A stretch of 64,000 nt of DNA from Vitis vinifera (GCF_030704535.1 NC_081819.1:23160001-23224000); one strand, 5' to 3'; counted from the stretch's first letter, positions 34,333 through 47,310 are shown. Notes: a model not told the origin generated them from the letters alone. A program made the numbers and translations.

Positions 34333-34523
34333 TCTTCAAATTGATGAATGGTATTTTTTTCATTAATTATTTCATCCGTTCATGTACAGAGTATATATAA
34401 AGGGTAATCATCCTTCTAAGAATGGGAAAGAATGATACAAGGAATGAATGATATAAGGAAAGAACAACTAATATCCTAATATCTCTACTTTCTTAATATC
34501 TAAACATTCCTAATATCTCAACA
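34333..34523 (-). repeat. Copia element 1, 5' LTR
   Basis: A 191 bp LTR ending 'ctcaaca' on the plus strand. The primer binding site adjoins it at 34321-34332. Confidence 0.8.
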
Positions 34524-34640
34524 AATACCACTCTCGCACAAATTATGACACAAACAAAATCTAGTAAAAGTAGAAAAGAAGTGAAAAAAAACGATTTCCA
34601 GTTCTCTTTCCAAGTCCAGCAACATAAATAGTGTCTAGCC

Positions 34641-34920
34641 TTAAGATGGGCATGTGTGGCATTGAGCGGGAGAAGATAAGACTGAAAGCATAGTCATGTT
34701 CTCTCTCCTTCTAATCTCTTCAATAAATTTATGGGACATAGAGAGGAGCTTCAGTTGTTCTAGATTACTAGACAACCCTTGAGGAAGGCTTGTCATTCGA
34801 GGACACTCTTCAACTTTTAAGTCTAGGCATTGGTCTTTCCTCCACAATCAACTCTTCTAATTCCATCAACCCACACTTAACCATTCGTGGAAGAGCGTGG
34901 CAAATTTTGGAGAAGGCTAG
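34641..34920 (-). pseudogene. LRR end of a CC-NB-ARC-LRR gene
   Basis: Minus-strand pieces 'LDLKVEECPRMTSLPQGL', 'LEQLKLLSMSHKFIEEIRR' and the following text fit the final leucine-rich repeats of an RPM1-type resistance protein. The part above about 34855 is in another frame. It may be the 3' end of the NB-ARC relic at 36725-37438, separated by AT-rich insertions and deletions. Confidence 0.6.
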
Positions 34921-36724
34921 AAACACTCACACATCTCCCCATAAGAGATGGAAGACATGAGAAAGGAGTGGAGTATTTTAAAGTTTTAGAAAGTTTTAGG
35001 GACATCATGTAAATACTTATAAAGAATTCTTGATTTGTAAGGATCCTTCTAAAGTTTCATAAAGTTCCTAAAATACCTATAAATAGATGAGGGCCTTAAT
35101 TGACCAAGGCATCAAAAGGTCAAAAGTTTCTAATTTCGCATTGCCCTTCCATTGTCCAAATATAGAAGCTTCTTCCACTACCCTGTTGCCATTTGGAAAG
35201 TTAACTTAGATTTAGCAAGTTTCCAAAAACTGTAGTTTATTTAGTTTCTAAAATTCAATCAATGGGATATTTTAGTAATTAGTTGGAATATTAAAAAATT
35301 TCATATTTTTTAGTAGAAGATTTTATATTCTTATTATTAGAAAATTTTATTTTTTTAAATATGAGCATCTATGGAAATAAGAGGTTATTAATGTTATTTG
35401 AAAGAGTACGATGGAAGAGAATAAATTTTTAATGGTACTTAATTATAGTTTAATGTTATTAAAACATCCCTTCACATGTAAAACATTATTGTAATCATAT
35501 AAATTTCATTGTGGACATTTAAACGAGATTTAATATTATGCAATTCAATTTCTTAATGATATTTTTGAAACATTTTATTGAATTCTTTATTTTAATTCCG
35601 TTTCCTCTCTTTTCCTTATTTTAACAAGTGCTTAACTAATAATGCATTACGTAATAATTTTTAATTTTATAAAAAAAAATTATGACATAACTCATTATTA
35701 TTCTTATGCAGCAAGCCACTTAAAGAGAGGTCATTGGGCTGAACCAAATTGGGTTTAAATAAGCAGGCCAGGTACTATGGAATATGGATGCAAGTTAAGC
35801 GAGTTGGCCCAACTTAACATGGACTTTGTCTTGGAACAATTATTTCTAATATTTTTAGTTTTTATTTTGTTTGAATTTTGTCAACCTAAACTTAATTTGA
35901 ATTGAGTTAAGGTGATTCAAATCTAACTTGAATCCAATTTAATATTTTTACAATATTTATAATTTATATTATATTATACAAATATTTATTTTATGTAATT
36001 TGAAAATTTTAAATAAAAAAATCAATTTATAATTATATATAAACTACTTCATTCTTTAGAAAGATATATAAATATATTTTTAATTATTTATTATTATTTA
36101 TTAATTAAATTTTGATATAAACATATAAAAAAATTGTTCAAAAAATTATTGTAGGGGAGTTTAAGAATACCCAACTTTGCCCAACTTGATTTTGACATAT
36201 ATGGTATCAACCTAATTTTGAAAATAAGATATTGGGTTGGGCACATCCAATTCAAGATTGGATTGTGTTTAGTTTACTCAAATATTTTTAAATTCAAACT
36301 GAATTCAAACCTAACCCCAATCCACGTAAGTTGCAACCCTTGTAAGCCTAGACATTTTTTCGAATTTTCCAAAACAACTTATTTAAATGAAGGATAAGCC
36401 CAAATTTAATGGTATTTTCAACGGTACAATATAATTAAGAAGTTCTAATTGGGAATAAAAATAATAAATTTATTACCAATCATCAAATCATATACAACAA
36501 TGACTAGTAATTATATATATAACACAAAAGAGAAAAGAATTTTTCTTTTTCTTTTTCTTTTTTTCTTTGCCTTTTTTTAGGTAAACGCACTCGAGGCTTA
36601 CATAAAAAAGATGGAAATCATGAGTTTCAAAATCAAAAGGTTAAAATCGTATCCTCTGAATGTGATGAGACTGATCTTTGTCCCAATCTTATCAATCTCT
36701 CAAACTAATTCAAGATGCAAGGAA
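34921..36724. other. AT-rich spacer with a possible MITE
   Basis: No gene is seen. At 35870-36345, 'caaa'- and 'ccaac'-rich text at both ends of an AT-rich core ('caatttaatatttttac' left, 'attgggttgggcaca' right) suggests a non-autonomous element, but its borders are unclear. A pyrimidine run lies at 36540-36580. Confidence 0.35.
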
Positions 36725-37438
36725 CTAAGCTCTAGTCCCTCGAGTTTTTTCAATCTCAACAGATCCAGTACGAAACTTTTTCAGACTTGCACCACTTGAT
36801 GAACTCTTGTTTCCCACTTGAATCATTCTTCTGCAAATCAACTCTTTTAAGTAATTAATCTCTGGCACCATCCTCCATGGTTTCTTCTCCCCTCCTTTGT
36901 ATGAACTCCTCTGCCAGACTGCCATCCATGATTTTAAATACTTTCTGTCATGATGAGATTTCTTCTTTTCTTTTCTTGATAGAAGGCCTCCTACTACCAT
37001 TCCTGGGAGAGGCAGACCTTCACATTTTGTTAGTCTTTTTGAGAAAGAGCTCCCAACTCTCCGTTCCATCTAGATGATTGCGAGTAGTGATCAGCACTCT
37101 GCTCTTATTTGATTCGGCAAAATATGAGCTTAACACACCCCGAACCTCAAACTTCCACACATCATCTAGCACTATTAAACACTTCCCCAACTCATTCTCA
37201 CTATTCTTACTTAATGAGAGTGAAAACAGAAGTGGCAATCCACTTTGGAAGCTCTATGATTCTGTATCCCCGAGATAGTGTTGCTTCACGTACCTCTGAC
37301 TGCATACTTTCTTGCCGAGAGTTGTGTTGCCGAGGCCACCCATGCCCACAACTAGTAGTACAAATCCACAAGCTACTTGTAAAACCAAGTTGCCTAACTT
37401 CTCTAGGAAAATGATAACACTACTGCTTTCAGCTGCCA
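36725..37438 (-). pseudogene. CC-NB-ARC resistance gene relic
   Basis: From an ATG at 37436-37438 the minus strand reads 'MAAESSSVIIFLEKLGNLVLQ', the start of an RPM1-like coiled coil. It passes almost at once into the P-loop 'VVGMGGLGNTTLGKK', whose essential Lys is Asn. Frameshifts then give kinase-2 ('CLIVLDDVW'), RNBS-B ('SRVLITTRN') and the GLPL block ('CEGLPLPGMVVGGLLSRKEK'), in the order of an NB-ARC domain. Most of the coiled coil is deleted. Several frame breaks and the mutated P-loop make it a pseudogene. Confidence 0.85.
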
Positions 37439-37619
37439 TTCCTTTAGCTTCTGTTCTTCATCTAACCTCAATTGCTGTATATAAAAGAGATGAGGTTGCT
37501 TCAGGAGACGATCATCAAGGAAGAAAAAGGAAAAAGAAAAAGGTAGTGGAGAGATTCGAATGCCAGTAGGCTTCCAGGACAAAAGGCAAATAATTAAAGA
37601 GAGATTACACCTCAATAAT

Positions 37620-38906
37620 CTCTCTTTTAACGTGAATCATATCCCTTTACTTTGATACCAAGTTTTGAATTAGGTTTTTATTCGCTTTATTTAAAAATAA
37701 ATTTATCATTCTTTGTATAAATAATAATAATAATAATAATAATAATATAAGTAGATTTGAAAAGAACACAAAATAAACTTTTATTGAGCTTAATTTTTTT
37801 TTCCTTAAATTTTCTTTTCTTCCATTTTTTTCAAATAAATCTTAAAAGAAAAATATAAAGATAAATAAATTAAGTAAATTTGAAAATTAAAAAAAAATTA
37901 TTGAGTATAAACTCATTTTTTATTTTTCTTAAATTTTTAGCACACATAGAATTTTATTAAGTTTAAATTTGCTTTCCATTTTCTTTTAATTTTTTATTTT
38001 ATTTTCTTCCATTTTTTTCTCTCTCTCCTATATTCTTTTTATATTTTTGTATCGCCTTTGTACTAAATGGAATAACGTGGATGTGAAGCAATGAAGCATG
38101 TGAATGCTTTACAATTTAATATTGGATAAATAAATAGAATTATTTTCTTTTACTTTTTTTTTTGCTTCTTCTTTAAAAGGGAAAAGCAAATAAATAAATA
38201 AATAATTATATTAAACTTATTCGTGAAGCAATCTGAGCGGAATTTCTTGGATGCTCTGCAACTCGGTTCAAACTTTTTTTGTTTATCAACAAAATCTTTC
38301 TATTAATGTCTATTTTTTTCCTTTCAAAAATGAGAATAATTTGAAAGGGTCGTTAGAAATTATTGTTGAAATAAATTTTCTACTCTATAGAATAATTTTA
38401 ACATGTTTTAGGGTTTTTTTTGTAGAGCATTCAATAAAACAAATGAAAATAGGAAGGATACTTCAGCAACTTTTCCATTATATATACATGTCCAGCGCTT
38501 TTACAGAGAATAAAACAAAAATGGTATTGTTAATGTTTGATCCATTCTCAAAACCTACTTTTTGAAGACTTTCCCAGGCAGACCCTAAACACCAGAAGAA
38601 GATGATTATTTCCCAATAGCTAAACAAGCTAACCAGGCCTCTTAAGATTCAATCAAAAAGTTCAATTCATGAGACTCCCTCCATTATTACAACCTTACAG
38701 CATACCAAAATCTCATTTCATTTACCCCATCATGCAAAAAAAAAAACCATAAACTACCAAAAATGCGTGTATTAAAATACAGAACACGGTTGTAAATGGG
38801 GAAAAAACAATAAAACACTACAGATCACCATACAGTTGTTCAACGGCAATATTGTATATGGTTTGTACCTTATTACTCTCCCTGCCTCGTAAGCAAGCTT
38901 TAAATC
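37620..38906. other. Spacer and 3' flank of the acetyl-CoA carboxylase gene
   Basis: AT-rich with a (TAA)n run at 37718-37746. The part nearest 38906 (about 38590-38906) is less AT-rich and probably holds the 3'UTR of the minus-strand carboxyltransferase gene. No other gene was recognised; a 104-codon frame at 38251-38565 has no recognised family. Confidence 0.5.
37718..37746. repeat. (TAA)n microsatellite
   Basis: Run of about nine ATA/TAA triplets. Confidence 0.9.
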
Positions 38907-41900
38907 TCAGAGCCTGCCATTATCAGCTGTTCCTGCATGTGAGGCCAAGTCAACGTTTAGATTCTCAAACTTCTCTTTTAAGGTGGTTACATCCATAACA
39001 GCAGTGATTTGCTCCTGGATCTCTGCTTTCAATTTTTCTACTGTTTCTGAACTGGACCCTTTTGCTACCTCTGCTTTCAACTCTTCAATTTTCCCATTAA
39101 GACCAGTTACATTTATGGCTCTTTCAATTTCCTTACCAATCTCCTCATTCACCTTCGCAATGTTTTCTGCCAAATCTGGAGGTGGAGGGGGAACATTTCT
39201 CTTGGTCATGCCGATGATCTCCAAGTTGGCCGACTTCAGCACCTCTTTCAGCTCATTTTTGGCCTTTTCTACTTCCTCTACTAAATCCTTGTCAAATGGA
39301 TCTCCTTTTGATAACTTCTGCTGTGCTTCCTTTAAAACTTCCATCTTTGCTTTTACCTCTGCAGGAACTTTCTGATTAATCTCTGCTTTTAGTTTCTCGG
39401 CTTTTTCTTTGTGCTCAATGAGCCTGTGCGCCATGTTTAGCATTTCCAGCTTTTGCTTTAACCCAAGATAGGCACCAGGCCGTGCCAAATTATGATCAAA
39501 TTCTTGCATTATCCTATCCACCTTCTCCTTCAATGCCCAGTTGAGAGTTTGATTGTTAGGGTCATCAGGAGTTTTAGATAACTCCAACTGAAGTGATTCA
39601 AGCTTCTCCTGCAATCCCATGGAGATGAATGCATTAGTAATCTCCTGATCTACATCTTCCTCAAGTTTCTTAATTGTTTGACTTGTAATTGGCTCAGATG
39701 GTCCCTCTGCCTCTAGAATTTTCTTCTTTAGCTCCTCAAGCTCCGACTCTATATCACCAGCCTCTGCAGCATTCAAGTCGGATAACTTCATGTTTCTTTT
39801 CCTTTCTGGGTCCACTGGGATGCCTTCTTGGAAACCTCCAATTGGCCGGTATTTGAGCATTCGGTGACGGATCAACTCTTCTGTATCCATCTTTCCCAAC
39901 TCCTGGTTTCATTTTAGTATCGCTATTAGTAATAACTAAATGGTAAATAATCAAGCAGGAGCCAAAACAGATTAAAGCACAGAGGCTGAAATAGGAAAAT
40001 AGAGCTGCAGAAAGATCATTTTCAAGCTTTTTCTTCTGTAGAATATCATTTAGTGACTCACAAGCAGATTTACCAAATTGAGTTAATATATGATGAACTT
40101 TCAAGAGTTGTTCCTGAATTAAATTGATCCAATCAATCACATGATTTTAGTATAATACAGTTGGACCACACAGGCTTCACTTTCACATGCTGTAGGCCCA
40201 ATAGGAGATTATGGCATGCTTGGCTCCAAGTTGGTTAAGGATTTGGCTTTAGGTCATCACTCAATTTCTTGTATGTGCTTACGGTGTGCACGTGTTTGAG
40301 TTTGTAGTTCCCGCAGCTTTCAGCAAAGGAAAATTAGTTATACTGTTATTCAGTTGGAGAAATTGCCTACCTCCATGGCCTGGGTGATGGCAAGCTTGAT
40401 CTGTTGAGATGTCCAGACAGGATCAGCATGTGCACCACCAAGAGGTTCCTACAAGTAAAGACAACATATCAATCTACCCAAACTGAAAGTTCAAAAGAAC
40501 GAAAAACATCTGTGCTCATACACACCCAGCAGAATTTACCTCTTATCATAGCTCAATGAACAAAAGAAATGGTAAAAACGAACGTGTGGACAACCACTAG
40601 GTTAAATTCTGAAACAAGCAAAGAATTAGGATTTTCATTTGCTCCTCCCTTGGCAAAAATTTGATTTGTCCCAGTTATTCATAAGTATGCAACAAACAGA
40701 CAAATTGTCAAACATGGCCCCAATAACAAAAATATGGATCTTGCAATAAAAGAGATGAAAGCGCCTGCCTAAACTGCCTTAGTGAGGTAAATATTTCCTT
40801 CATTACTGCATTTGGCCAGGCAAATTTTTTTTTCTCGGGTGGGATGTTAATACATCCCAATTACTTATTCGGATAGGAACTCACTTATAATATGACAAAT
40901 GAACATGTAGTCAACCAAGAATCAAATAACAGACATCCTTTCTGAAGTTTTAGAGATGACTACATCTACACTAGACAGAAAGGCTTAAGAATATCACAGC
41001 TGCATTATGGTTGCTGAGGATGAAAAAGAAACCAATTTGAAATCTTTTAACAGCCTTTCTAACCCAAACTGTTGAAGAACTCCAATAATCACTTTAAAGA
41101 CTTATGAGCAACTGAGTTACAGGAAAACGGGAAACATGACAATTGACCTAAGTGCTTACGGGAATAACACCATCTGCAATTCTGAGCCTGTAATGTTCTT
41201 GTGCTGTTATCCTCAGTTTTTCAGCCGCCTGTACAAGTTTACAACTAAATTTTATTAATGAAGATAAATCACACCCCAAAATCCTAACTATTTTATCAAT
41301 CTAGTACCTTAGGAGCTGCTTGGGCAGACTTCCACAATATTGCAGCACATGCCTCAGGACTGATCACAGGAAAAGCAATGAGAAACAATTTGACAAAAAT
41401 CATGGCCTAAATTTCACAAGCAAAAGCAACAAAGCAAGAGTCTAAGACCAATGAGAAAGATGAATGTTTGAGAATAAGGAACTCATATATTCCTTTCAAT
41501 TTTGTGAACAAAATTTGAATTGACCTAGAAAAAAAAAAAATACTTGTAAAGTTTCCAGCCTAATTTAATATCCTATTGAAACTGTAAATCAAAAGAAATG
41601 AAATTGTGAAATACTAAAGACTGTCTAGAATAAGATTATGACCGATTCTAATTTCATACAACTGAAATGTGTGCATGTTCTTCTACTAGACCCCATTAAA
41701 GAGAATAGAGTGAAAGTTTGCTCATTGATCCAATTAAACATACAGAGGACAAGACCCTTTGGTAATTAGAAAAAAAAAAGAAGAAGAAGAAACACTAGTC
41801 TATCTGATTGCATAATTATGAAGTAGAAACATGGCATGAGAGATTACATAATTAATGCCTAGACACAAGATATATGATCAAATTGTTTTAAGCTTTCAAA

Positions 41901-44900
41901 TGCCAATCCAGATGTTGGGAAGCATTGATAATAAATTAAACATTTGATCTTGAAAATTTATTTTCCAGTGATAAAAGAGAAGTAAACCACATCAGAGTTG
42001 ACATGGAAGTTAACAGGCCACACATGTGGGTGAAGATGTACTTCTCAACTCGGCAATTGAAGATGTAATATGGTTCCTTTATATGTTACCTACTCCTTAA
42101 AAATTGGCCTGATGATATCATTCCTTAGAATGAGTTTATCAATCCACAAAACCTTTTTATAATTTATGCCAATAAAGAATGGAAGTTTTAGTTGTACAAG
42201 GGGCTAATCTGCTTGTGCATAGTGTCTTCATCCATGTAAATCCCATATCTCTCTACTGGAATATTTTTATCCTACCAGTCCTGTATTCTAAGTTGCCATA
42301 AGTGGAAAGGCAAGTCATAGTCCAAGCCTGGTTGTGCCTAATCCTATAGCCCAACCTTGAGTAGAAATCTCTGAAGCAAAGGAAACCAGTGGCTTCAACT
42401 CCTATTTGGTTTATAAGCAGAAATTTTTCACCAAATGATCATTTCATGGCATTTTAACATAATCTCTATAAGCTGTTTCATAAGCCTCCCCATAAAGGGG
42501 AACCAATTACTCAATTCTGTTATGGGATAGACAAAGCCTCGCCAAGAAAGGGGAACTAATTGCTTAATTCTGTTATGAGATTGGCAAAGTAGAAAAACCT
42601 TTTATTTTCATTTTTTGTAACAATATGATTTTTTTAACCAGTCGCTAAAAAAAAAAAAAGAGTATGCTTAGAGAGGACCAGAAATCACCTTGCAACGTAG
42701 AAGGCAGAATTCTCTAGCATAAATAGTTTATTGGCACAGCCAATGGCAAGAGCTCCACCTGAACCACCTTCACCAGTCACAACTGATATAATTGGAACCT
42801 TCAGGCTAAACATAGTCCTGAGGTTTTGGGCTATTGCTTCCCCCTGCATACATTAAAACAGACCAACATGTTAATGCAAGACCAAGGTGTCTTTAAGATG
42901 CCATAAGCTGCAAGATAAAGAAAGAACTTGAATATACACCTGACCAAGTTCCTCAGATTTGAGATCAGCAAAAGCCCCCGGTGTGTCAATAAATGTTATA
43001 ATGGGAAACCCATGATGATCAGCGTATTTCATCATCCGCAGAGCTTTCCGATATCTGTATGGTGTATTAAAATTGATCCTTTCCATTAACATGGTTATTC
43101 CTTTTAAAATAAATACATACATAATGCCAAAAGACCATAATTATTTTCAGAAATTTTTTAACAAATTAATTAATTAAACTTTATGGTTGAATCCCTTATA
43201 CATGAATTAATGCTGCACTTTTAAGTACCATGTAAAGCACTAGGCAACACAGAGTACAAATCCTCAAACCTAGAAAATAAAAAGGCCAACTTGGCATAAA
43301 ACATTTCAAAGAAATTCAAAAGTAGGAGCAGCCCTGATTATCATATTAAATTTTAAACTCACATTTGAATAAAATTGCAGTTAAAATTGATGAAACCTAA
43401 CCCACATTCATAACCTAAATATTCTAGATCCCCATTTGGAGATCCTTGAAACTTACCCATGAGGAGTTGGCATTGCAAAGTTGCGTTCAATGTTCTCCTT
43501 TGTATTTCGTCCTTTCTGATGGCCTATGAACATGAAGCTTTTACCATCTATACTCCCAATACCAGTCACGATGGCTGGATCATCATAGCCTGCACGATCT
43601 CCATGGAGTTCCACCCACTTTAAGATACAAAAAGCATGTAAGAAATTGTACTTCATATAGGAGTTACTAATTAAAAAAAAAAAAAGGACAAATGATGCAG
43701 AAAAAGGTAAATACCTTGTCCTTGTCCGTGATATTTAATATATGATCAAGAACTGTCGGTCTGTTGGGATGTCGAGCAATAGTCAGGCGTTGAATGGGTG
43801 TCAAGTGTGCATATAAATCCTTCAGAGCCTGGACATTAAGAGAGTTATAGAGTCTGAATACATGAACATTATTATAATTTATATTGATGACAAAGAAAAA
43901 CAGGTGTTGTTGCATGGGAGGAGTCTTAACAATAGATACAAGCCCAGTAAACACGTTTATAGCCTCAAAAGTGTATAGTTGGCAGAATCAATGAAATTCT
44001 AATGGCATATGGGTTTCATCAGGAGCATGCAACAGTTCTGTATTTACCCAAAACCACCCTTTAGATTTTTTTGTTTTAGTGGATCTATGGCCACTACAAT
44101 GTTAGTATGGATGATTTTTTAAAGGAATTCAAAGGTTTAAGAGGTGCCCGAAAAAACATTTTCAAACAAATGTCTTAGATTAGTATTTTTTTTCTTGTAA
44201 TTAAAGTACCAATATATTTATGGTATTATGAAAGAAGAATGAGGACTTTGATTGCTAAGCCAGCTGATACATCAACGGACTCAAGTACCAAGTAATCTAT
44301 AGATCATTCAAGCTTTCTAAAACCAAGAAAAAAATAAAAGATGACACCTTTCAGAAATACCTGCTGATACTTGCTTTCCAGAGAACTAATTTGATCACTA
44401 AAATCCAGACCAGTTTCATCAGCCATTCTACGCACCTGTCAGAAAAATGCTAGACTGAGCAACAGAAAACCTTACAATGGAAGTTCAACACCAAATCATT
44501 TAATGGCAATCATCATTTCAAGGGAAATAAGAAGTGTCATACAACAGCAACAAATGGACAATCAGCTGCAGCCACATTTCAAGTTATGTTAATATTATCA
44601 GATGAGTAAAATGATTATCATGTTCTATCTTATGATTCCTCAACACTAAATGCTTAATATGTATAGCATTGCATCCAAGATGGCATATCTTAATATGTAC
44701 AGCATTATTACTGCATGAATGGTATATGAAATATAACTTAAAATATCCAGATGTTGCATCGACTGTTTATAGTAAGAGCATGCTTCAAATATTTTATCAT
44801 TTATCGAAAATTTCTTAAATCTTTCTTTTCTTTCCTCCCTTTTTGGCAATCTAGATTGATAATAATTATTTTTAGGCTCTCTCTTCCTTTCCTTAAGGTT

Positions 44901-45643
44901 TTTAAGCTTTCAGTGGTTTTAGTCTTTTCATTTTTTCTTTTTCCTCTCGCAAAAGCTCAGACTCTCTCAGTGACTAGAATTTGATATTGCTACTTCCCAA
45001 CTTCATCTAAGAACAAAATTTTTAAGGCATTTTGAGAACTTCAACATAAAATAAATCATTAGAAACCTTGAGGTTGAAACTTGAAAGATACATACATATT
45101 ATAATTTAAGGCTGTGCAACACAAGTCTATAGTTGTACTTATATTGTTACATGGCTTCTTCAAGATCATGAAGCATTGTCAAATGTATTTCTAAACTGTA
45201 GCTGTTATCACCAGGTATGATGTAATAAATGATGATCAGTAATATCAAAAGCAGCACACCTCAACAATCTTTTTCTCAAGATCGACCAGTGGTTTCTCAA
45301 AAGCAAGTGTCACTGGTTTAGGCTTCTCTTTCAGAGGCTTGAAGTAAGACAGGTAACTTAAGTGTCCACTAGAGAGATTTGGATCAATATCATCAGGCCA
45401 GGGGTAATCATGCTTCTTCCCTTTTCGAATTTTTGCAACGACGTGAAACCTGTTCCTACTTTCAATCCTAGGGCTCCCCAAATTCTTCAACCATACTCCA
45501 TTTAGCCTCCTGACTGAACCTATAAGCAAACCACCAGCAAAAAAGTCTTTGTGAATACGTGTTTCCAATCCAGATTCAATGGCCCGATCACTGTTTCCTC
45601 CTTGACTTCCACAGTTTCTACTTATTAAGGACAGCGTAGTCAT
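38907..45643 (-). CDS. CAC3: Acetyl-CoA carboxylase carboxyltransferase alpha subunit, chloroplastic
   Basis: Ten coding exons with GT-AG borders in phase: 45260-45643, 44361-44435, 43715-43828, 43457-43617, 42940-43054, 42689-42843, 41308-41359, 41160-41228, 40371-40448 and 38907-39902 (2199 bp, 732 aa). The N-terminus ([10 protein letters not shown]...) looks like a plastid transit peptide. The core carries the AccA landmarks '[20 protein letters not shown]', '[20 protein letters not shown]', '[15 protein letters not shown]' and '[13 protein letters not shown]'. With the plastid-encoded beta subunit (accD) it transfers the carboxyl group from biotin to acetyl-CoA, giving malonyl-CoA for fatty-acid synthesis. 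The last exon adds about 330 residues of charged, coiled-coil-like sequence, the extension typical of plant alpha subunits. An upstream in-frame ATG at 45683-45685 is possible but less likely. Confidence 0.95.
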
Positions 45644-46792
45644 TTTTGTGATCAAACCACTACATAGAAACTCAAAATTCCACAAGTCAATGATTCAAGT
45701 GCTGCATCCCTGCATTCATACCCACCAAGAAACACTTTAGAGAAAGCTGTAAACAGATTCCAAATTTCATATACAGGCTTAAATCAACACCACTAATGTG
45801 TTTACACACTAGCCTTGGATTTGAGATCTGAATTTCGAAAAACCATCCACTGGTGTTCCCATAATCCAAATTCAATTTATAAAGTCTTCTTAAACAGTGA
45901 ATTTGGTATGCAACAGACCCCTATTCAAATCCCTGAATTCAAATTCCATATAACAATTTGCCATTATACGACAGAGGAGGACGACCAAACTTGTAAACTT
46001 AAAGAAAGAACTGCATTACTTGACAAATTAGGCAGCTCAGTTCATGTATCTAAGTATTGGCTGAACTGATCATTAAAGTCAAATATTCTCTTAGCAGATA
46101 AAATTAAATTTAAAAAAGAAAAGGAAAAAAATATATAACTTATTTGCCAAAACCCGAAGAATTCGATTTTTAACAATCTATTTGTTTGTCAACTTGTCAA
46201 AAAGAAAATAAAGCAAACTTCATAAGACAGTCTTAAAAAATCAATAAAAGCAGCATTTGAAGATAAAACACAATGAAAAGATGGAGCCATTACACAAAGT
46301 GAAGCTATCACCACAATCAATGGTATAAAATCACTTCCATGCTTTATTGAAAGACCTCTGTCAGAAAACCTTAATGTCACAGAAAGGATAGTTGAAAATT
46401 TCTGAAATAGCCCCATTCATGATAATGGATTTGCGTACAAAATTTTATATGAAACAGAGTGTACAAATCAATTCCCAAGGGATGCCCAATTATCCCCTCA
46501 GAATTGCATAAGCCAAATAAAAGAGTAATTAAACCAGCATTCCCGGGTAAAGAGCTAAACAAAAGCATTTCAAATCAGATAATTTTCCAGTGAAGTGAAA
46601 CTTTTAACATAATAATCTCATAACAACACCAATGGACTCAAACTTCCTGAATAACCTATTCAAGTTCTTATCATAAACATTAATCACCAATAATTCATCA
46701 GTCACAAACTTACTGCAGAACATAAGCTTAAAAGAACATTTTCACTATATCAACGACCATAGTCTACTGAATTCAATTTTAGAAAGGCAGGT

Positions 46793-47310
46793 AAGCTTTT
46801 CTTGAAAGAAAATTCAAAATCTTTAACGTCAGAAGGAAAAAATTCAACAACCCTCGCTGTCAATGTTGGGATCAGAAATATTAAAAACTAAGTAAAGCAC
46901 CTTTGTTTGCTAGGAGAATGCGCGAAAAGAAAAGAAAATCCGCCAATGACTGAAACAATTCAAAACGACATGAAGCCCAATGTTCATAATTCTCTTTTCC
47001 TTCACTTTTCCTCTACTTTCTCCGCCACAGAGGGTAAAGAAACGGAAAAAGGCGAAGAATAAGATACGCTTTTCTTGAACGAAAAATCGGAAATTTTGAA
47101 CATCTGAAAGCAAAAATCAACAACCCTCGCTGTACAATGTTGCGATCAGAAATACAAAAAACTAAGCAAAGCACCTTTCTTTACAAAGAAAATGCGCGAA
47201 AAAGAAAAGAAAATGCATTGATGAGTAAAAAATTCAAAGCAACATGAAGCACAAGGTTCAAAATTCTCTTTTCCTCAACTTTCTCTGCAACCAACCAGAC
47301 GGGTATAGAA
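46793..47310. repeat. Two-copy tandem duplication (period about 273 bp) in 5'UTR intron
   Basis: Segment 46793-47035 is repeated at about 47066-47310. Shared anchors are 'gcttttcttgaa', 'caaccctcgctgt' (46848 and 47121), 'aaagcacctt', 'aaatgcgcgaaaa'-type text and 'attctcttttcc'. The anchors are offset by about 273 bp. It lies inside the inferred first intron of the carboxyltransferase alpha gene. Confidence 0.8.

Larger units (their letters stand above)
31162..34523 (-). mobile_element. Ty1/copia element 1, integrase-deleted
   Basis: A minus-strand element bounded by two related LTRs (31162-31402 and 34333-34523). The primer site lies at 34321-34332: read on the minus strand it is TGGTATCAGAGC, complementary to initiator-Met tRNA. 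A polypurine tract (gagggggag) lies just inside the 3' LTR near 31403-31412. Order on the minus strand is gag, a decayed zinc knuckle, protease, then directly the reverse transcriptase N-terminus, RT and RNase H. The integrase is missing. Frameshifts separate the frames. No matching target duplication was seen. It is non-autonomous and now dead. Confidence 0.85.

Noticed and set aside
31166..34526. 'caaat' on both sides as a 5 bp target duplication of copia element 1
   Set aside because: The shared sequence with the primer-site side shows that the LTR extends across 31162-31170, so the first 'caaat' is inside the LTR.
38983..39375. 130-codon plus-strand frame opposite the CT-alpha last exon
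   Set aside because: It is an antisense shadow of the coiled-coil coding exon.
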